A stretch of 29,692 bases of DNA from an uncultured Eubacteriales bacterium (GCA_900553265.1 USDD01000025.1:1-29692); one strand, 5' to 3'; positions 14,802 through 22,618 are shown, counted from the first letter of the stretch. Notes: generated from the letters alone by a model not told the origin. Numbers and translations: made by a program.

Positions 14802-15848
14802 TCAGTTGTTCGCGTACACGTCGCAGTGCAGCGTGTCTCCGTCCAGATAGGTGTACAGCGTGATGCTGTCGTCGCCCACATAGCGGAAGGCGAAGTCCGT
14901 GCCGGCGTTGTAGTCGGTCAGAATCGCGTCGGCAGAGGAATCCACATAGTCCTGATTGTAGCGTTTGCCGTAGGTGCTCTTTTCCACGATGGACACGTCG
15001 TCCAGATCCTCGATGGCCAGCCAGACGACGCTGGCCACCTGCGCCACGCCGCCGCCCACGACCTTCACGCCGCGGCCGTTGATGGCCGTCTCGTAGCCGT
15101 AGCGCTCCTCGCGGGGGCCGACCACGGCGTTAAAGGAGAACTCGTCGCCATGAGCCAGCGTGGTGTCGTAGATGCTGCCCGCGCAGAGCGACACGTTGTT
15201 GCGCAGCGCGTCGTCGCCGTCGAAATGGAGCCACGCGCTGGCAATCAGCCGGGAGGAGCGCGACGCGTCGGGCGCGGTACTCGTAAACCAGCTGTCCGTC
15301 GCCGCGGTGAACTCCATGCCGGAGGCTTCCTGCGTCACCGTGCAGTAGAGGAAGCTGTCGCTGAGCCACATCTCCAGCAGCAGCTCGCCGCCGGTATTGT
15401 TGACGAACGAGAAGTCGTGATCTGCCTCGTAGTCGGTAATCACGGCCAGATCGCCGTCAGCCACATAATCGCCGGTGAAACGGCTGCCGTAAGTATCGAA
15501 GTCGTCCACGTCCACGCCGTCCAAGTCCTTCACGGCCAGATACAGCGTGGTGGCCACCTGCGCCACGCCGCCGCCGCGCACGTCCGCACCCCGGCCGTTG
15601 ATCGCCTTGACATAGCCGTTTTCGGCCGTGCGCGGGCCGACGGTCTCGTTAAAGGAGAAGCGCGCGCCGGACTCGACGTAAAGCTGATCCACGCTGGCCG
15701 AGGCCAGGCGGATGTTGGTCAGCTGATCCTCCGACGCAGAGGACACGGGCGTTCGCGCCGTGGCATACACGCCCTCCGCCCCCGCGGGCCACGCCGCAAG
15801 AGAGGCGGCCAGAATCCAGACAAGCAACCCTGCAATCCATTTTTTCAT
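14802..15848 (-). CDS. secreted protein with two tandem VanW-like domains
   Basis: The 348-residue protein begins with a signal peptide (MKKWIAGLLVWIL, cleavage likely near PAGA-E, residue 24). Two copies of a VanW-type module follow at about 45-165 and 215-335. Each has FSFN...VGPR, Gly-Tyr, AINGRG, a GGGVAQVA block (92-99 and 265-272), and a DY...FxF strand. Typical VanW proteins have a Cys in this block (GGGxCQ); both copies here have Ala. The role of VanW domains is unknown, though they occur in wall-associated and vancomycin-resistance loci. I place the start at 15848 because homology to a signal peptide begins there and GGGAGG lies upstream; the open frame extends 25 codons more. Confidence 0.82.
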   Translation of the reverse strand: MKKWIAGLLVWILAASLAAWPAGAEGVYATARTPVSSASEDQLTNIRLASASVDQLYVESGARFSFNETVGPRTAENGYVKAINGRGADVRGGGVAQVATTLYLAVKDLDGVDVDDFDTYGSRFTGDYVADGDLAVITDYEADHDFSFVNNTGGELLLEMWLSDSFLYCTVTQEASGMEFTAATDSWFTSTAPDASRSSRLIASAWLHFDGDDALRNNVSLCAGSIYDTTLAHGDEFSFNAVVGPREERYGYETAINGRGVKVVGGGVAQVASVVWLAIEDLDDVSIVEKSTYGKRYNQDYVDSSADAILTDYNAGTDFAFRYVGDDSITLYTYLDGDTLHCDVYANN

Positions 15849-15919
15849 TCCTTCGTCCCTCCCTCGGGTTTCTCTGCCCATTTGGACGAAAGGCCCATGA
15901 AATTCGTTCCCAATCCGCG

Positions 15920-16636
15920 TCACGGACTGAGAAAAATTTCCTCGTAGGCGGCCTCCTGCTCGATGTGCAGGCGGTTGAGCTTGGCCATTTCCAAAAGCGC
16001 CATGAACATGGTGATGACCTCGGCGCGGTTCATCTCCGCGTCGAACAGCTCGGAGAAGGCGAAGCGCCCGCCGCGAAGCCTGCGCGCGATGCGCGTCATG
16101 CAGCCGGAGACGGTGAACTGGTCGCGGCGAATCTCCCGCCCGGCCATCGCGTCGGCGCGCTCGGCGGCCTCGGCCCGGGCCAGCACGCGCTCGAAGGCGC
16201 GCACCAGCTTGTCCAGCGTCAGGCCCGTGATCTCGATGTTGGGCGGCGGCAGCGGATACTCCTCGGGCATCTTGGTCATCAGCGCCCGCGCCTCCTCCTC
16301 CAGCTCGTGCATCCGCTCGGAGGCTTCCTTGAACTGCTTGTATTCGGTCAGCTGCTTAATCAGCGCTTCCTCGGGCGAGAGCTCGTCCTCGCTCTCGGGC
16401 TTGGGCGGCTTGGGCAGCATCGCCCGGGATTTGATCTCCAGCAGCGTCGCCGCCATCTGCAGAAACTCGCTGGCCGAGTCCATGTCCAGCTCGTCCACCA
16501 GCTTCATGGTCTCCAGATACTGCTCGGTGATCTCGCTGACGAAGATGTCCTGAATGTCCACCTTCGCGTTGGAGATCAGCGTCAGCAGCAGGTCCAGCGG
16601 GCCGTCAAACTGCTTCAGCGATACGATATACGGCAT
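15920..16636 (-). CDS. scpA: segregation and condensation protein A (kleisin)
   Basis: ScpA is the kleisin that bridges the SMC heads and binds ScpB for chromosome compaction. The 238-residue protein has the N-terminal SMC-neck-binding block YIVSLKQFDGPLDLLLTLI, the EFLQMAATLLEIKSRAMLP helix, an acidic linker (about 78-95), and the C-terminal winged helix (VITMFMALLEMAKLNRLHIEQ). GGAGG lies before the ATG. It is 9 bases downstream of the site-2 protease gene, a common Clostridia pairing. The usual scpB does not follow; a VanW-like gene does. Confidence 0.94.
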   Translation of the reverse strand: MPYIVSLKQFDGPLDLLLTLISNAKVDIQDIFVSEITEQYLETMKLVDELDMDSASEFLQMAATLLEIKSRAMLPKPPKPESEDELSPEEALIKQLTEYKQFKEASERMHELEEEARALMTKMPEEYPLPPPNIEITGLTLDKLVRAFERVLARAEAAERADAMAGREIRRDQFTVSGCMTRIARRLRGGRFAFSELFDAEMNRAEVITMFMALLEMAKLNRLHIEQEAAYEEIFLSP

Positions 16637-16645
16637 TGCGCCCTC

Positions 16646-17491
16646 CTAAAACAGCCCCAGCGCGCGCACCAGCAGGGTCATCAGGCCACCCGCGCCGCCG
16701 ACGATCCACTGATAGACCGTGCCGAGCACATCGCTGAGCACGCCGGTGAAGGCGGCCAGATACAGAAGGCCCATGCCGATCTGCTGGCTGCGCGGCGTGG
16801 CGAACAGCGGCCGGCGTATGAACAGGTCGTTCAGCACATGATAGCCGTCCAGCGGCGGCACCGGAATCAGATTGAAAATCGCCAGCACCAGATTGGTCTG
16901 GACGAAATAGCGAAGCATCTGGAACAGATAGCCCGCCACGTTGCCCAGCGCCGGCGCGACGAGCACGTCCTGTGCGTAGATGCCGTAGTGAAACACCTCG
17001 CCCAGATCGTAATAATACTGGCCCTCCATCAGCACCGGCGTGCCCTGATAGGTCGTGCGGAACAGATCGCCCGTGCCCTGAGCGTACTGAGCGTAATAGG
17101 GCACGCTGCCAATCGCTATGGCCAGCACCGCGTAGGCGAGGAAAAAGCCCAGAACGAACAGAATGAGATTCATGGCGATGCCCGCGATGGACACCAGCAG
17201 ATCGTCCCGGCGATCGTTTCGATAGTTGCGCGGATTGATCGGCACGGGCCGCGCCCAGCCCAGACCCAGCACCAGCATCATCAATACGCCCACGGGATCC
17301 AGATGCTTCAGCGGATTGAGCGTCACACGCCCCATCATGCGCGCCGTGGGATCGCCGCAGCGGTCGGCCACCCATGCGTGGGCCGCTTCGTGCATCGAGA
17401 TGGCCAGCAGCCGTCCCGGCAGCGCCAGCAGCAGGAAGAGAAGCGTCCCCTTGGGATCCTGAAGCAGCTCCTCGATATATCCGAAATGCAT
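16646..17491 (-). CDS. site-2 protease family (M50) integral membrane metalloprotease
   Basis: The 281-residue membrane protein contains the zinc motif HEAAH (in LLAISMHEAAHAWVADRCGD) and the second conserved motif NLIPVPPLDGYHVL, with about six hydrophobic segments. This is the compact Rip2/YwhC-like branch lacking a PDZ domain, which usually cleaves membrane-embedded substrates. The ATG at 17491 is chosen because AAGGA lies 8 bases upstream; the frame itself runs up to 17560 through a terminator, which cannot be coding. It is cotranscribed with scpA. Confidence 0.92.
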   Translation of the reverse strand: MHFGYIEELLQDPKGTLLFLLLALPGRLLAISMHEAAHAWVADRCGDPTARMMGRVTLNPLKHLDPVGVLMMLVLGLGWARPVPINPRNYRNDRRDDLLVSIAGIAMNLILFVLGFFLAYAVLAIAIGSVPYYAQYAQGTGDLFRTTYQGTPVLMEGQYYYDLGEVFHYGIYAQDVLVAPALGNVAGYLFQMLRYFVQTNLVLAIFNLIPVPPLDGYHVLNDLFIRRPLFATPRSQQIGMGLLYLAAFTGVLSDVLGTVYQWIVGGAGGLMTLLVRALGLF

Positions 17492-17526
17492 TTCATCCAT
17501 CCTTTCTAACGGATTCCATGTAGCAA

Positions 17527-17551
17527 AAATTCCCGAGCGCGTCGGGAATTT
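17527..17551 (-). terminator. intrinsic terminator after the small membrane protein gene
   Basis: A 10-bp perfect stem AAATTCCCGA/TCGGGAATTT with a 5-base loop is followed on the minus strand by TTGC after a run of T. It lies only about 36 bases before the M50 start, with no obvious promoter between, so some read-through may feed the M50-scpA genes. Confidence 0.85.
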
Positions 17552-17581
17552 CAGCTCCATCCAAATCCGCTTGGGAGAAAA

Positions 17582-17869
17582 TTACGGGGCGACCGTCGGC
17601 AGCGCCGCGGGAACAGCCGCGGCCTGCTGGCGCAGATAGTCTGCCAGCTCGGTCATCTTCTCGGGCATCAGCAGCAGAGCCGCCGTCGTCGCCGCGAGGA
17701 GAATCACCGTCCACAGCAGCATCGCCCATGCGAAGCTCTTCTTGGACGGAGACTTTGCGAAGATCAGAAAGCAGATGGTCGCGATGAGATTCACGCCGGG
17801 AATGGCGCACAGAAACAGCGTGCCCATCCAGTTCCAAACGGAGATTTTACCCTTCTTTGCGCGTGCCAT
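17582..17869 (-). CDS. small two-helix membrane protein of unknown function
   Basis: The 95-residue protein has a basic N terminus (MARAKKGK), two hydrophobic segments (about 14-37 and 45-67), a basic loop between them (KSPSKKS), and an Ala/Pro-rich tail. I do not recognise a family. AGGAG precedes the ATG by 8 bases; a consensus promoter lies upstream and an intrinsic terminator downstream, so it forms its own transcription unit and is very likely a real gene. Confidence 0.75.
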   Translation of the reverse strand: MARAKKGKISVWNWMGTLFLCAIPGVNLIATICFLIFAKSPSKKSFAWAMLLWTVILLAATTAALLLMPEKMTELADYLRQQAAAVPAALPTVAP

Positions 17870-17922
17870 GACCGGCGCTCCTTTCGTAAATGCAGCCGCA
17901 TTCTTCAGTCAATGCCAACCTT

Positions 17923-17951
17923 ATTATATCCCACGCGGCGCATCGCGTCAA
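17923..17951 (-). promoter_or_regulatory. sigma-A promoter of the small membrane protein gene
   Basis: On the minus strand TTGACG (17946-17951) and TATAAT (17923-17928) are 17 bases apart, 54 bases upstream of ATG 17869. Confidence 0.85.
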
Positions 17952-17991
17952 ACGGTCGCGGCCGAGTTTTGAAATATTGTCATGTTTTCGG

Positions 17992-18789
17992 TCAGATTTC
18001 GCCGCCGAGCAGGTCGATATGGTTCGTCCAGAGTATCTTTTCCCGCTCCGCGTCGGTCAGCGGCAGCGCCATGAAGCGCTCCAGCTCCTCCGCGGGCGAC
18101 CACATGGGGAAATCCACGCCGAACAGCGTGCGCTCCACGCCGTAGCCGTGGATGATCCGCGCCGCCTCGTCGGGCTTGAGCGCGTACAGAGCGCTGGAGG
18201 TGTCCACCCACACGTCTGCCTGCCCCGCCAGCTCCTTCGCCGCCTTCTGCCAGACTGTCCAGCCGCCCAGATGGGCGCAGATGAGCTTCTGACGCGGAAA
18301 CGCGCGCATGACGTTCTTGACCCGCGCCGGCGAGGAATTGTCCAGCCGGTAATCGCCGCAGTGGGTCAGCACCGGCAGCCGGCCGTCCACGATCTCAAAC
18401 AGGCGCATGGTCTTGGGCTCGTCCAGCAGAATGTGCTGAAACTCCGGATGGAGCTTGATGCCCCTGAAGCCCGCGGCGATGATGTTCTCGATAGTTCCCT
18501 CCAGATCGCCCACATCGGGATGCAGCGCCGCGAAGGGCACGATTTTGTCCGGATGAGCCGCGGCGGAGGCCATCACAAAGTGATTGATGCTGTCCACCTG
18601 ATGGGGCGTGGTCGCCACGGAATGAGCCGCGAAGGCCGTCACTCCCGCCGCGTTCTCCATCTCAAGCAGCGTGCTCAGCCGGCCATCGCCGTGCATCGGC
18701 TCGTCGTCGTAGAAATGGCTGATGGCGTCCGTGGCCTTCAGCGCGATGGGATCCGGAAATATATGCGCATGAATATCAAAGATCTTCAT
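17992..18789 (-). CDS. amidohydrolase-2 family metal-dependent hydrolase
   Basis: The 265-residue TIM-barrel protein begins KIFDIHAHIFPD with the HxH metal motif. Further expected residues are seen in GIKLHPEFQ, LTHCGDY, CAHLGGW and the late Asp in FGVDFPMWSP. Such enzymes include aminocarboxymuconate decarboxylase-like and lactone hydrolases; the substrate here is unknown. The ATG at 18789 has GAGGCGAG just before it; the frame extends 15 codons upstream through a -10 box and is not used. It stands alone on the minus strand with its promoter at 18821-18826. Confidence 0.85.
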   Translation of the reverse strand: MKIFDIHAHIFPDPIALKATDAISHFYDDEPMHGDGRLSTLLEMENAAGVTAFAAHSVATTPHQVDSINHFVMASAAAHPDKIVPFAALHPDVGDLEGTIENIIAAGFRGIKLHPEFQHILLDEPKTMRLFEIVDGRLPVLTHCGDYRLDNSSPARVKNVMRAFPRQKLICAHLGGWTVWQKAAKELAGQADVWVDTSSALYALKPDEAARIIHGYGVERTLFGVDFPMWSPAEELERFMALPLTDAEREKILWTNHIDLLGGEI

Positions 18790-18820
18790 AATCTCGCCTC
18801 TGCCGTCATAGAATAGCATT

Positions 18821-18849
18821 ATTATATCCAACATCCCGCATTTTTGTAA
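18821..18849 (-). promoter_or_regulatory. probable promoter of the amidohydrolase gene
   Basis: A perfect minus-strand TATAAT (18821-18826) has a weak -35 TTACAA (18844-18849) at 17 bases. It lies 32 bases upstream of the ATG. Confidence 0.6.
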
Positions 18850-18902
18850 TCTCCGAAGGGCAAATTTCGCCCTTAATTAATGTAAATAACGTTTATTTAA
18901 TG

Positions 18903-18961
18903 CATAATCGCGAATTATTTACACATAATGACTTTTCTGTGACGCGATTATGTAATATAAT
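18903..18961 (+). promoter_or_regulatory. promoter of the SH3-like gene with a 10-bp inverted repeat
   Basis: TATAAT at 18956-18961 has only a weak -35 (TTTTCT, 18933-18938). Perfect inverted repeats CATAATCGCG (18903-18912) and CGCGATTATG (18943-18952) bracket the -35 region with 30 bases between. The poor -35 plus paired sites suggests an activator or looping repressor. Confidence 0.55.
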
Positions 18962-18999
18962 AGCATTAAACTGGAAACAGAAATGAAAGGTCGGATACC

Positions 19000-19920
19000 A
19001 TGGCAAATCGGATGCGTCGAATTCTGTGCGCGCTTCTGGCGTGCGTTCTCTTCGCTGCGGCGCTGCCGTCGGCGATGGCGCAAACCACCTATAGCATGTA
19101 CTTCTGCAAATCCACCAAGGTCTATCAGAAGGCCAGCTCCTCCAGCCGCAGCCTGAGCGTTCCCAAGAACATGAAGGTCACGATGCTGGCCGCCAGGGGC
19201 GACTGGGCGCTGGTCAAAAACGGAAACTGCTACGCCTTCTGCAAGCTGGCGGATCTGAACCTCTGCTCCCGCCTGAAGGGCTACGTCGTCTCGGCCACGC
19301 CCCTCTACGCGTCGGCCTCCAAGAGATCCAAGCACACCGATTCCATCGGCGTGAACACCGAGGTCTACGTCATCGGCATCGACGGCAGCTATTTCCGCGT
19401 GCAGAACAAGGCCGGCTCCATCACGGGCTACATGCCCAAGAGCTGCCTCGGCACGCAGAAGGTCAAGACGAATCAGTCGACGCCCAAGAGCAGCACCTCC
19501 ACCGACTGGAAATCCAAGGTCGTGGCGCTGAAGTGGTACGACGGCGGCAGCAGCGTGCTCAAGAAGGGCGAATACGGCATGATCTACGACATCGCCACCG
19601 GCATCTCCTTCAAGGTCTACCGGATGGGCGGCTCCAGCCACGCCGACATCGAGCCGGCCACCAGGGAGGATACGGAGAAGCTCAAGAAGATCGTCGGCGG
19701 CGAATACAGCTGGGATTCCCGCGCGGTGATCCTCAACGCCGGCGGCTACTACGTCGCCTGCGCCATCAACACCATGCCCCACGGCGATCAGACCATCACG
19801 AACAACGGCTATGACGGCCAGTTCTGTCTGCACATGCTCGACAGCAAGACCCACGGCTCCGACAGCGTGAATTCGGAGCATCAGAAGGCCATTCGAATGG
19901 CCTACAACTGGGCGCACTGA
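19000..19920 (+). CDS. secreted SH3-like protein with a conserved His/Cys C-terminal domain
   Basis: The 306-residue protein has a signal peptide with cleavage expected after AMA (residue 27). Two bacterial-SH3-like beta segments follow (about 30-90 and 92-150), then a Ser/Thr/Lys linker and a C-terminal domain (about 172-300). That domain has conserved-looking motifs SSHADIEP, INTMPHGDQT, FCLHML and KTHGSDSVN; I have seen comparable endings in other Clostridia wall proteins but cannot name a family. The His and Cys are reminiscent of cysteine-type cell-wall enzymes, which is only a guess. AAAGG lies 9 bases before the ATG. It is monocistronic, with its own promoter and terminator. Confidence 0.82.
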   Translation: MANRMRRILCALLACVLFAAALPSAMAQTTYSMYFCKSTKVYQKASSSSRSLSVPKNMKVTMLAARGDWALVKNGNCYAFCKLADLNLCSRLKGYVVSATPLYASASKRSKHTDSIGVNTEVYVIGIDGSYFRVQNKAGSITGYMPKSCLGTQKVKTNQSTPKSSTSTDWKSKVVALKWYDGGSSVLKKGEYGMIYDIATGISFKVYRMGGSSHADIEPATREDTEKLKKIVGGEYSWDSRAVILNAGGYYVACAINTMPHGDQTITNNGYDGQFCLHMLDSKTHGSDSVNSEHQKAIRMAYNWAH

Positions 19921-19945
19921 CCTCTGAAAAAAGCCATATTCTTCG

Positions 19946-19983
19946 CGGACGCGTGCGGACAAGCCTTCCGCCGCGCCCGTTTT
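19946..19983 (+). terminator. terminator of the SH3-like gene
   Basis: Left arm 19946-19959 pairs with 19967-19979 (CGG-CGCG-GCGGA, one G-U-type mismatch and one bulged T) and is followed by TTTT. Confidence 0.7.
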
Positions 19984-20038
19984 GCATGGTTTGTTACAGA
20001 ATATTTACCGGATTGAACGGCGGATGCCGCGCCGCCGC

Positions 20039-20067
20039 TTGCATATTTTCTTCATTGCATGTATAAT
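20039..20067 (+). promoter_or_regulatory. sigma-A promoter of the LCP gene
   Basis: TTGCAT (20039-20044) and TATAAT (20062-20067) are 17 bases apart, 57 bases upstream of the GTG start. Confidence 0.82.
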
Positions 20068-20124
20068 AAAGAGTGATGTTTTGTCACTCAGTCTGAATAT
20101 TCGTCAAATTTTGGAGGTACAAAC

Positions 20125-21507
20125 GTGTCCACGCAGTATTCGTCCGATCGTCCGCGCCCCTCTCAGGGCGCTTCGCGCAATCCCGCCCGCCCCGGCGCTC
20201 CCCGTCCGGCCGGCGCGCGGCCCGCATCCGGCCGTCCCTCGGGCGCGCGGCCCGCATCGGCCCGGCCGAGCGGTTCCCGTCCAACTCAGGGTCATCCCGC
20301 CGGCCGCAGGCCGCCTCAGGGCCGCCGTCCCGCGCCGCGCCGCAGGCGCAAGCCTCAGGGGCGCTTCTACGCCATCCTCGCCGCGGCCGCCGTGCTGATC
20401 GTCGCTCTGATTCTGCTCATCGTCAAGCTCAGCGGCGGCAGGGACACGCCCGCGAACAGCAATTCCGCCGTTCCCACCGAAGCGCCCGTCGCCACGGAAG
20501 CCCCGGCGGAGCTGACCTCCGCGCCCGTCGAAACCGACGCGGCGGCGGATCAGACGACCTCCGCCTCCCACTCCGATTCGCTGGCCGCCATGCTGGGCTC
20601 GGACGACGCGTCTCAGGTCACCGGCCTGTCCGCGGACGAAATGGCGCAGGTCTCCGACCTGTCCATCAACCAGAGTCTCCCGCAGGAATGGATGAACATC
20701 CTGCTGCTGGGATCGGACGAGCGCAAAATTTCCGACAGCGCGCGCACCGACTGCATGATCATCTGCTCGATCCATCTGCCCACCGGCAAGGTCAAGCTCA
20801 CGTCCATCATGCGCGATCTGGCCGTGGACTTTGACGACATCGGCAAATTCAACGGCACCTACCGCATCAACGCGGCCAACTACTTCGGCGGCGAGCGTCT
20901 GGCGATGAAGACCGTCAACGAGTGCTTCGGCCTGAACATTGAAAAGTACGTGCGCGTCAACTTCTTCGGCTTCCAGGAAATCGCCCACATGCTCGGCGGC
21001 ATCGACATGACCATCAGCGAGGATGAGATGAACCTCATCAACAAGTACATCGTCGAGCAGGCCAAGTTCGCCTATTACGCCGGCTTCGACGATTCCAACC
21101 TGCCGAAGGAATTCCTGGAGACCTACGGCGACAATGTCCATCTGGACGGCCGTCAGACGCTGGCCTACGCCCGAATCCGCAAACTGGACGGCGGCGACTT
21201 CGCCCGCTCCGAGCGCCAGCGCAAGGTTCTGGTGGCGCTGATGGAGAAGCTCAGGGGCCAGGGCGCGGCTGATCTGCTCTCGCTGGCCAACGCCGCCATG
21301 CCGTATCTGCAGACGAACCTGACTGTCGCGGAGATTCTCGCGGTAGCCACCACGGTGGTCGGCAGCGACGACCTCGGCAACGTGGATACCTTCCGCCTGC
21401 CGGCGAACGACACCTACGTTCAGGAGACCCGCAACGAGCAGTCCATGTTCTACGACTGCGACTGGGCCGCCAACACCTCCCAGCTGTACAACTTCATCTA
21501 CGAATAA
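20125..21507 (+). CDS. LytR-CpsA-Psr (LCP) family cell wall polymer ligase
   Basis: LCP proteins transfer teichoic acid or polysaccharide precursors from their lipid carrier to peptidoglycan. The 460-residue protein has a cytoplasmic N-terminal tail (1-80) rich in Pro, Arg, Gly, Ser and Ala, one membrane segment (about 82-101), a Thr/Ala/Glu linker, and an extracellular LCP domain from about residue 190: MNILLLGSDER, ARTDCMII, LTSIMRDLAVDF, KFNGTYRINAANYFGG, LGGIDMTI, LDGRQTLAYARIR and FARSERQRKVL. The Arg and Asp residues of these blocks bind the pyrophosphate. GGAGG at 20113-20117 supports the GTG start. The gene ends in a terminator at 21519-21553. Confidence 0.93.
   Translation: MSTQYSSDRPRPSQGASRNPARPGAPRPAGARPASGRPSGARPASARPSGSRPTQGHPAGRRPPQGRRPAPRRRRKPQGRFYAILAAAAVLIVALILLIVKLSGGRDTPANSNSAVPTEAPVATEAPAELTSAPVETDAAADQTTSASHSDSLAAMLGSDDASQVTGLSADEMAQVSDLSINQSLPQEWMNILLLGSDERKISDSARTDCMIICSIHLPTGKVKLTSIMRDLAVDFDDIGKFNGTYRINAANYFGGERLAMKTVNECFGLNIEKYVRVNFFGFQEIAHMLGGIDMTISEDEMNLINKYIVEQAKFAYYAGFDDSNLPKEFLETYGDNVHLDGRQTLAYARIRKLDGGDFARSERQRKVLVALMEKLRGQGAADLLSLANAAMPYLQTNLTVAEILAVATTVVGSDDLGNVDTFRLPANDTYVQETRNEQSMFYDCDWAANTSQLYNFIYE
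20212..20258 (+). repeat. 17-bp direct repeat in the LCP N-terminal tail
   Basis: GGCGCGCGGCCCGCATC occurs at 20212-20228 and 20242-20258, in frame, each encoding GARPAS. It marks an expanding low-complexity tail. Confidence 0.8.
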
Positions 21508-22394
21508 GAATCATTCACGGCGACGCAGGACAAGCGCTCTGCGCCGCCTTTTTGCAGCAAAAAGAAGAAGCGCCCCAGGAAGGAGTGGCTGGCCTCATGC
21601 GCAAGGGTAGAATTGCGAATGCCTCCATGGTCCGGAATATCCCGATTCAGAAGAATCGTGCCCGGATTGATATCGCTCTGAACGATTTCTCCCGTTTCCT
21701 CATCTATTGTTTCTGCAGTGCCAAAGCTGAAAAAATACTCTCCCAGTGCGCCGTTCTCCGGAAATACGCCTCTTTTCACTTTTAACCCCATTGGGCGGAT
21801 CCATTTCTCCGGTTCAAAGGGAAGCGCGCTGTTCAGCTGCTCCGGCAGAAACCTCGAAAAAATATAGCGCGCTATCATAGAATAATCCCCGGGCTTCAAT
21901 ACGGGAATGAGGTATTTATCCACGGAGATTCCCATAACGTCCCGCTCCCGCAGGCTGTCCTTTTCGTTCATCACAGCCCCCAGGTAGCTGCAGCTCATTT
22001 TGCAGGGGCGCAGATCAAAGCTGTAGCGCAGACGCAGCGTTTTATCTGCATTGCAGCGGCGTTTCAGCAGAGCGTTGCCACAGCGCGCCTGTTCCATACA
22101 GATCCGCGCTTCTATGGCGATATCGACCTGAAAATCGCTCGTTTTCTGAAAGAATATGGACTCCGGCCGAATGATTCGAAGGCTTCTGATCCACGCGCGC
22201 GCCAGCTTCCAGCCATCCGCAGACGGCTGAAACCATTCCGGGTGCAGTGTGACCGCACTGAGCAAATCGTCCTCAAAGCTGCGATGATACACCTTCTGCA
22301 AAACATCGATAACCGTATATGGTTTGAAACTTGCGTCTATTCGAGTGCGATACAACTCAACGCGTTCTTCCTCGGTAAGTGTCCTTTTAGGCAC
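21498..22394 (-). pseudogene. ImmA/IrrE-like zinc metallopeptidase, truncated after the HExxH motif
   Basis: The 298-codon frame carries LAHEASHSFLGRFFFLLQ, a zinc-metallopeptidase motif of the type found in ImmA/IrrE-family proteins of mobile elements. The remaining 270 upstream residues have no family I can name, apart from a Cys-containing middle part. The last 17 residues after LLQ are encoded by the antisense of the LCP terminator, so the original 3' end has been lost at about 21554. The start is also doubtful: GTG 22394 has no Shine-Dalgarno, while GGAAGGAG at 22444-22451 has no start codon in this frame behind it. Base composition is more AT-rich than its neighbours. It lies divergent from the XRE/S24 repressor, the usual ImmR-ImmA type partnership. 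Confidence 0.75.
21519..21553 (+). terminator. intrinsic terminator of the LCP gene
   Basis: GGCG-A-CGCAG pairs with CTGCG-C-CGCC (one mismatch) across a 10-base loop and is followed by five T residues. The antisense of this terminator encodes the last residues of the truncated metallopeptidase. Confidence 0.85.
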
Positions 22395-22489
22395 ATAGGC
22401 ATGAGGACTGTAGGAAATAGCGGCTTCTTTCGCTTTCTGCGTTCTCCTTCCGGCAATGCAGCAGACGGCTGCAAAACGTAACTGTATGA

Positions 22490-22518
22490 ATTATAGCACA
22501 TTAATGCACACTTGCAAA
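22490..22518 (-). promoter_or_regulatory. promoter of the metallopeptidase gene
   Basis: On the minus strand TTTGCA (22513-22518) and TATAAT (22490-22495) are 17 bases apart. The -10 lies inside an operator-like arm (22491-22505) shared with the divergent promoter. Confidence 0.78.
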
Positions 22519-22530
22519 CCACAATTTCTA

Positions 22531-22559
22531 TTTACAGAGGCGAATTAATGTGCTATAAT
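22531..22559 (+). promoter_or_regulatory. promoter of the XRE/S24 repressor gene
   Basis: TTTACA (22531-22536) and TATAAT (22554-22559) are 17 bases apart, 60 bases upstream of ATG 22619. Confidence 0.85.
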
Positions 22560-22618
22560 ATGTGAGAACGATAGAACCATGTATGCGGATGACTGCATCC
22601 GCCGAAAGGAGAGTCCCA

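Larger units (their letters stand above)
22490..22559. promoter_or_regulatory. 16-bp inverted repeat, probable paired operators
   Basis: Arms at 22490-22505 and 22544-22559 are perfect inverted repeats (ATTAATGTGCTATAAT in the right arm). Each arm ends in the -10 box of one of the two divergent promoters, so one regulator could control both. The likely regulator is the XRE/S24 protein next door. Confidence 0.75.

Noticed and set aside
18856..18874. Inverted repeat AAGGGC/GCCCTT
   Set aside because: Only 6 bp, in a gap between divergent promoters, with no T tract; not strong enough for an operator or terminator call.
22337..22522. 61-codon minus-strand frame at the start of the metallopeptidase gene
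   Set aside because: It lies in another frame, spans the promoter -10 box and has no recognisable domain; it may only reflect frame damage near the original start.
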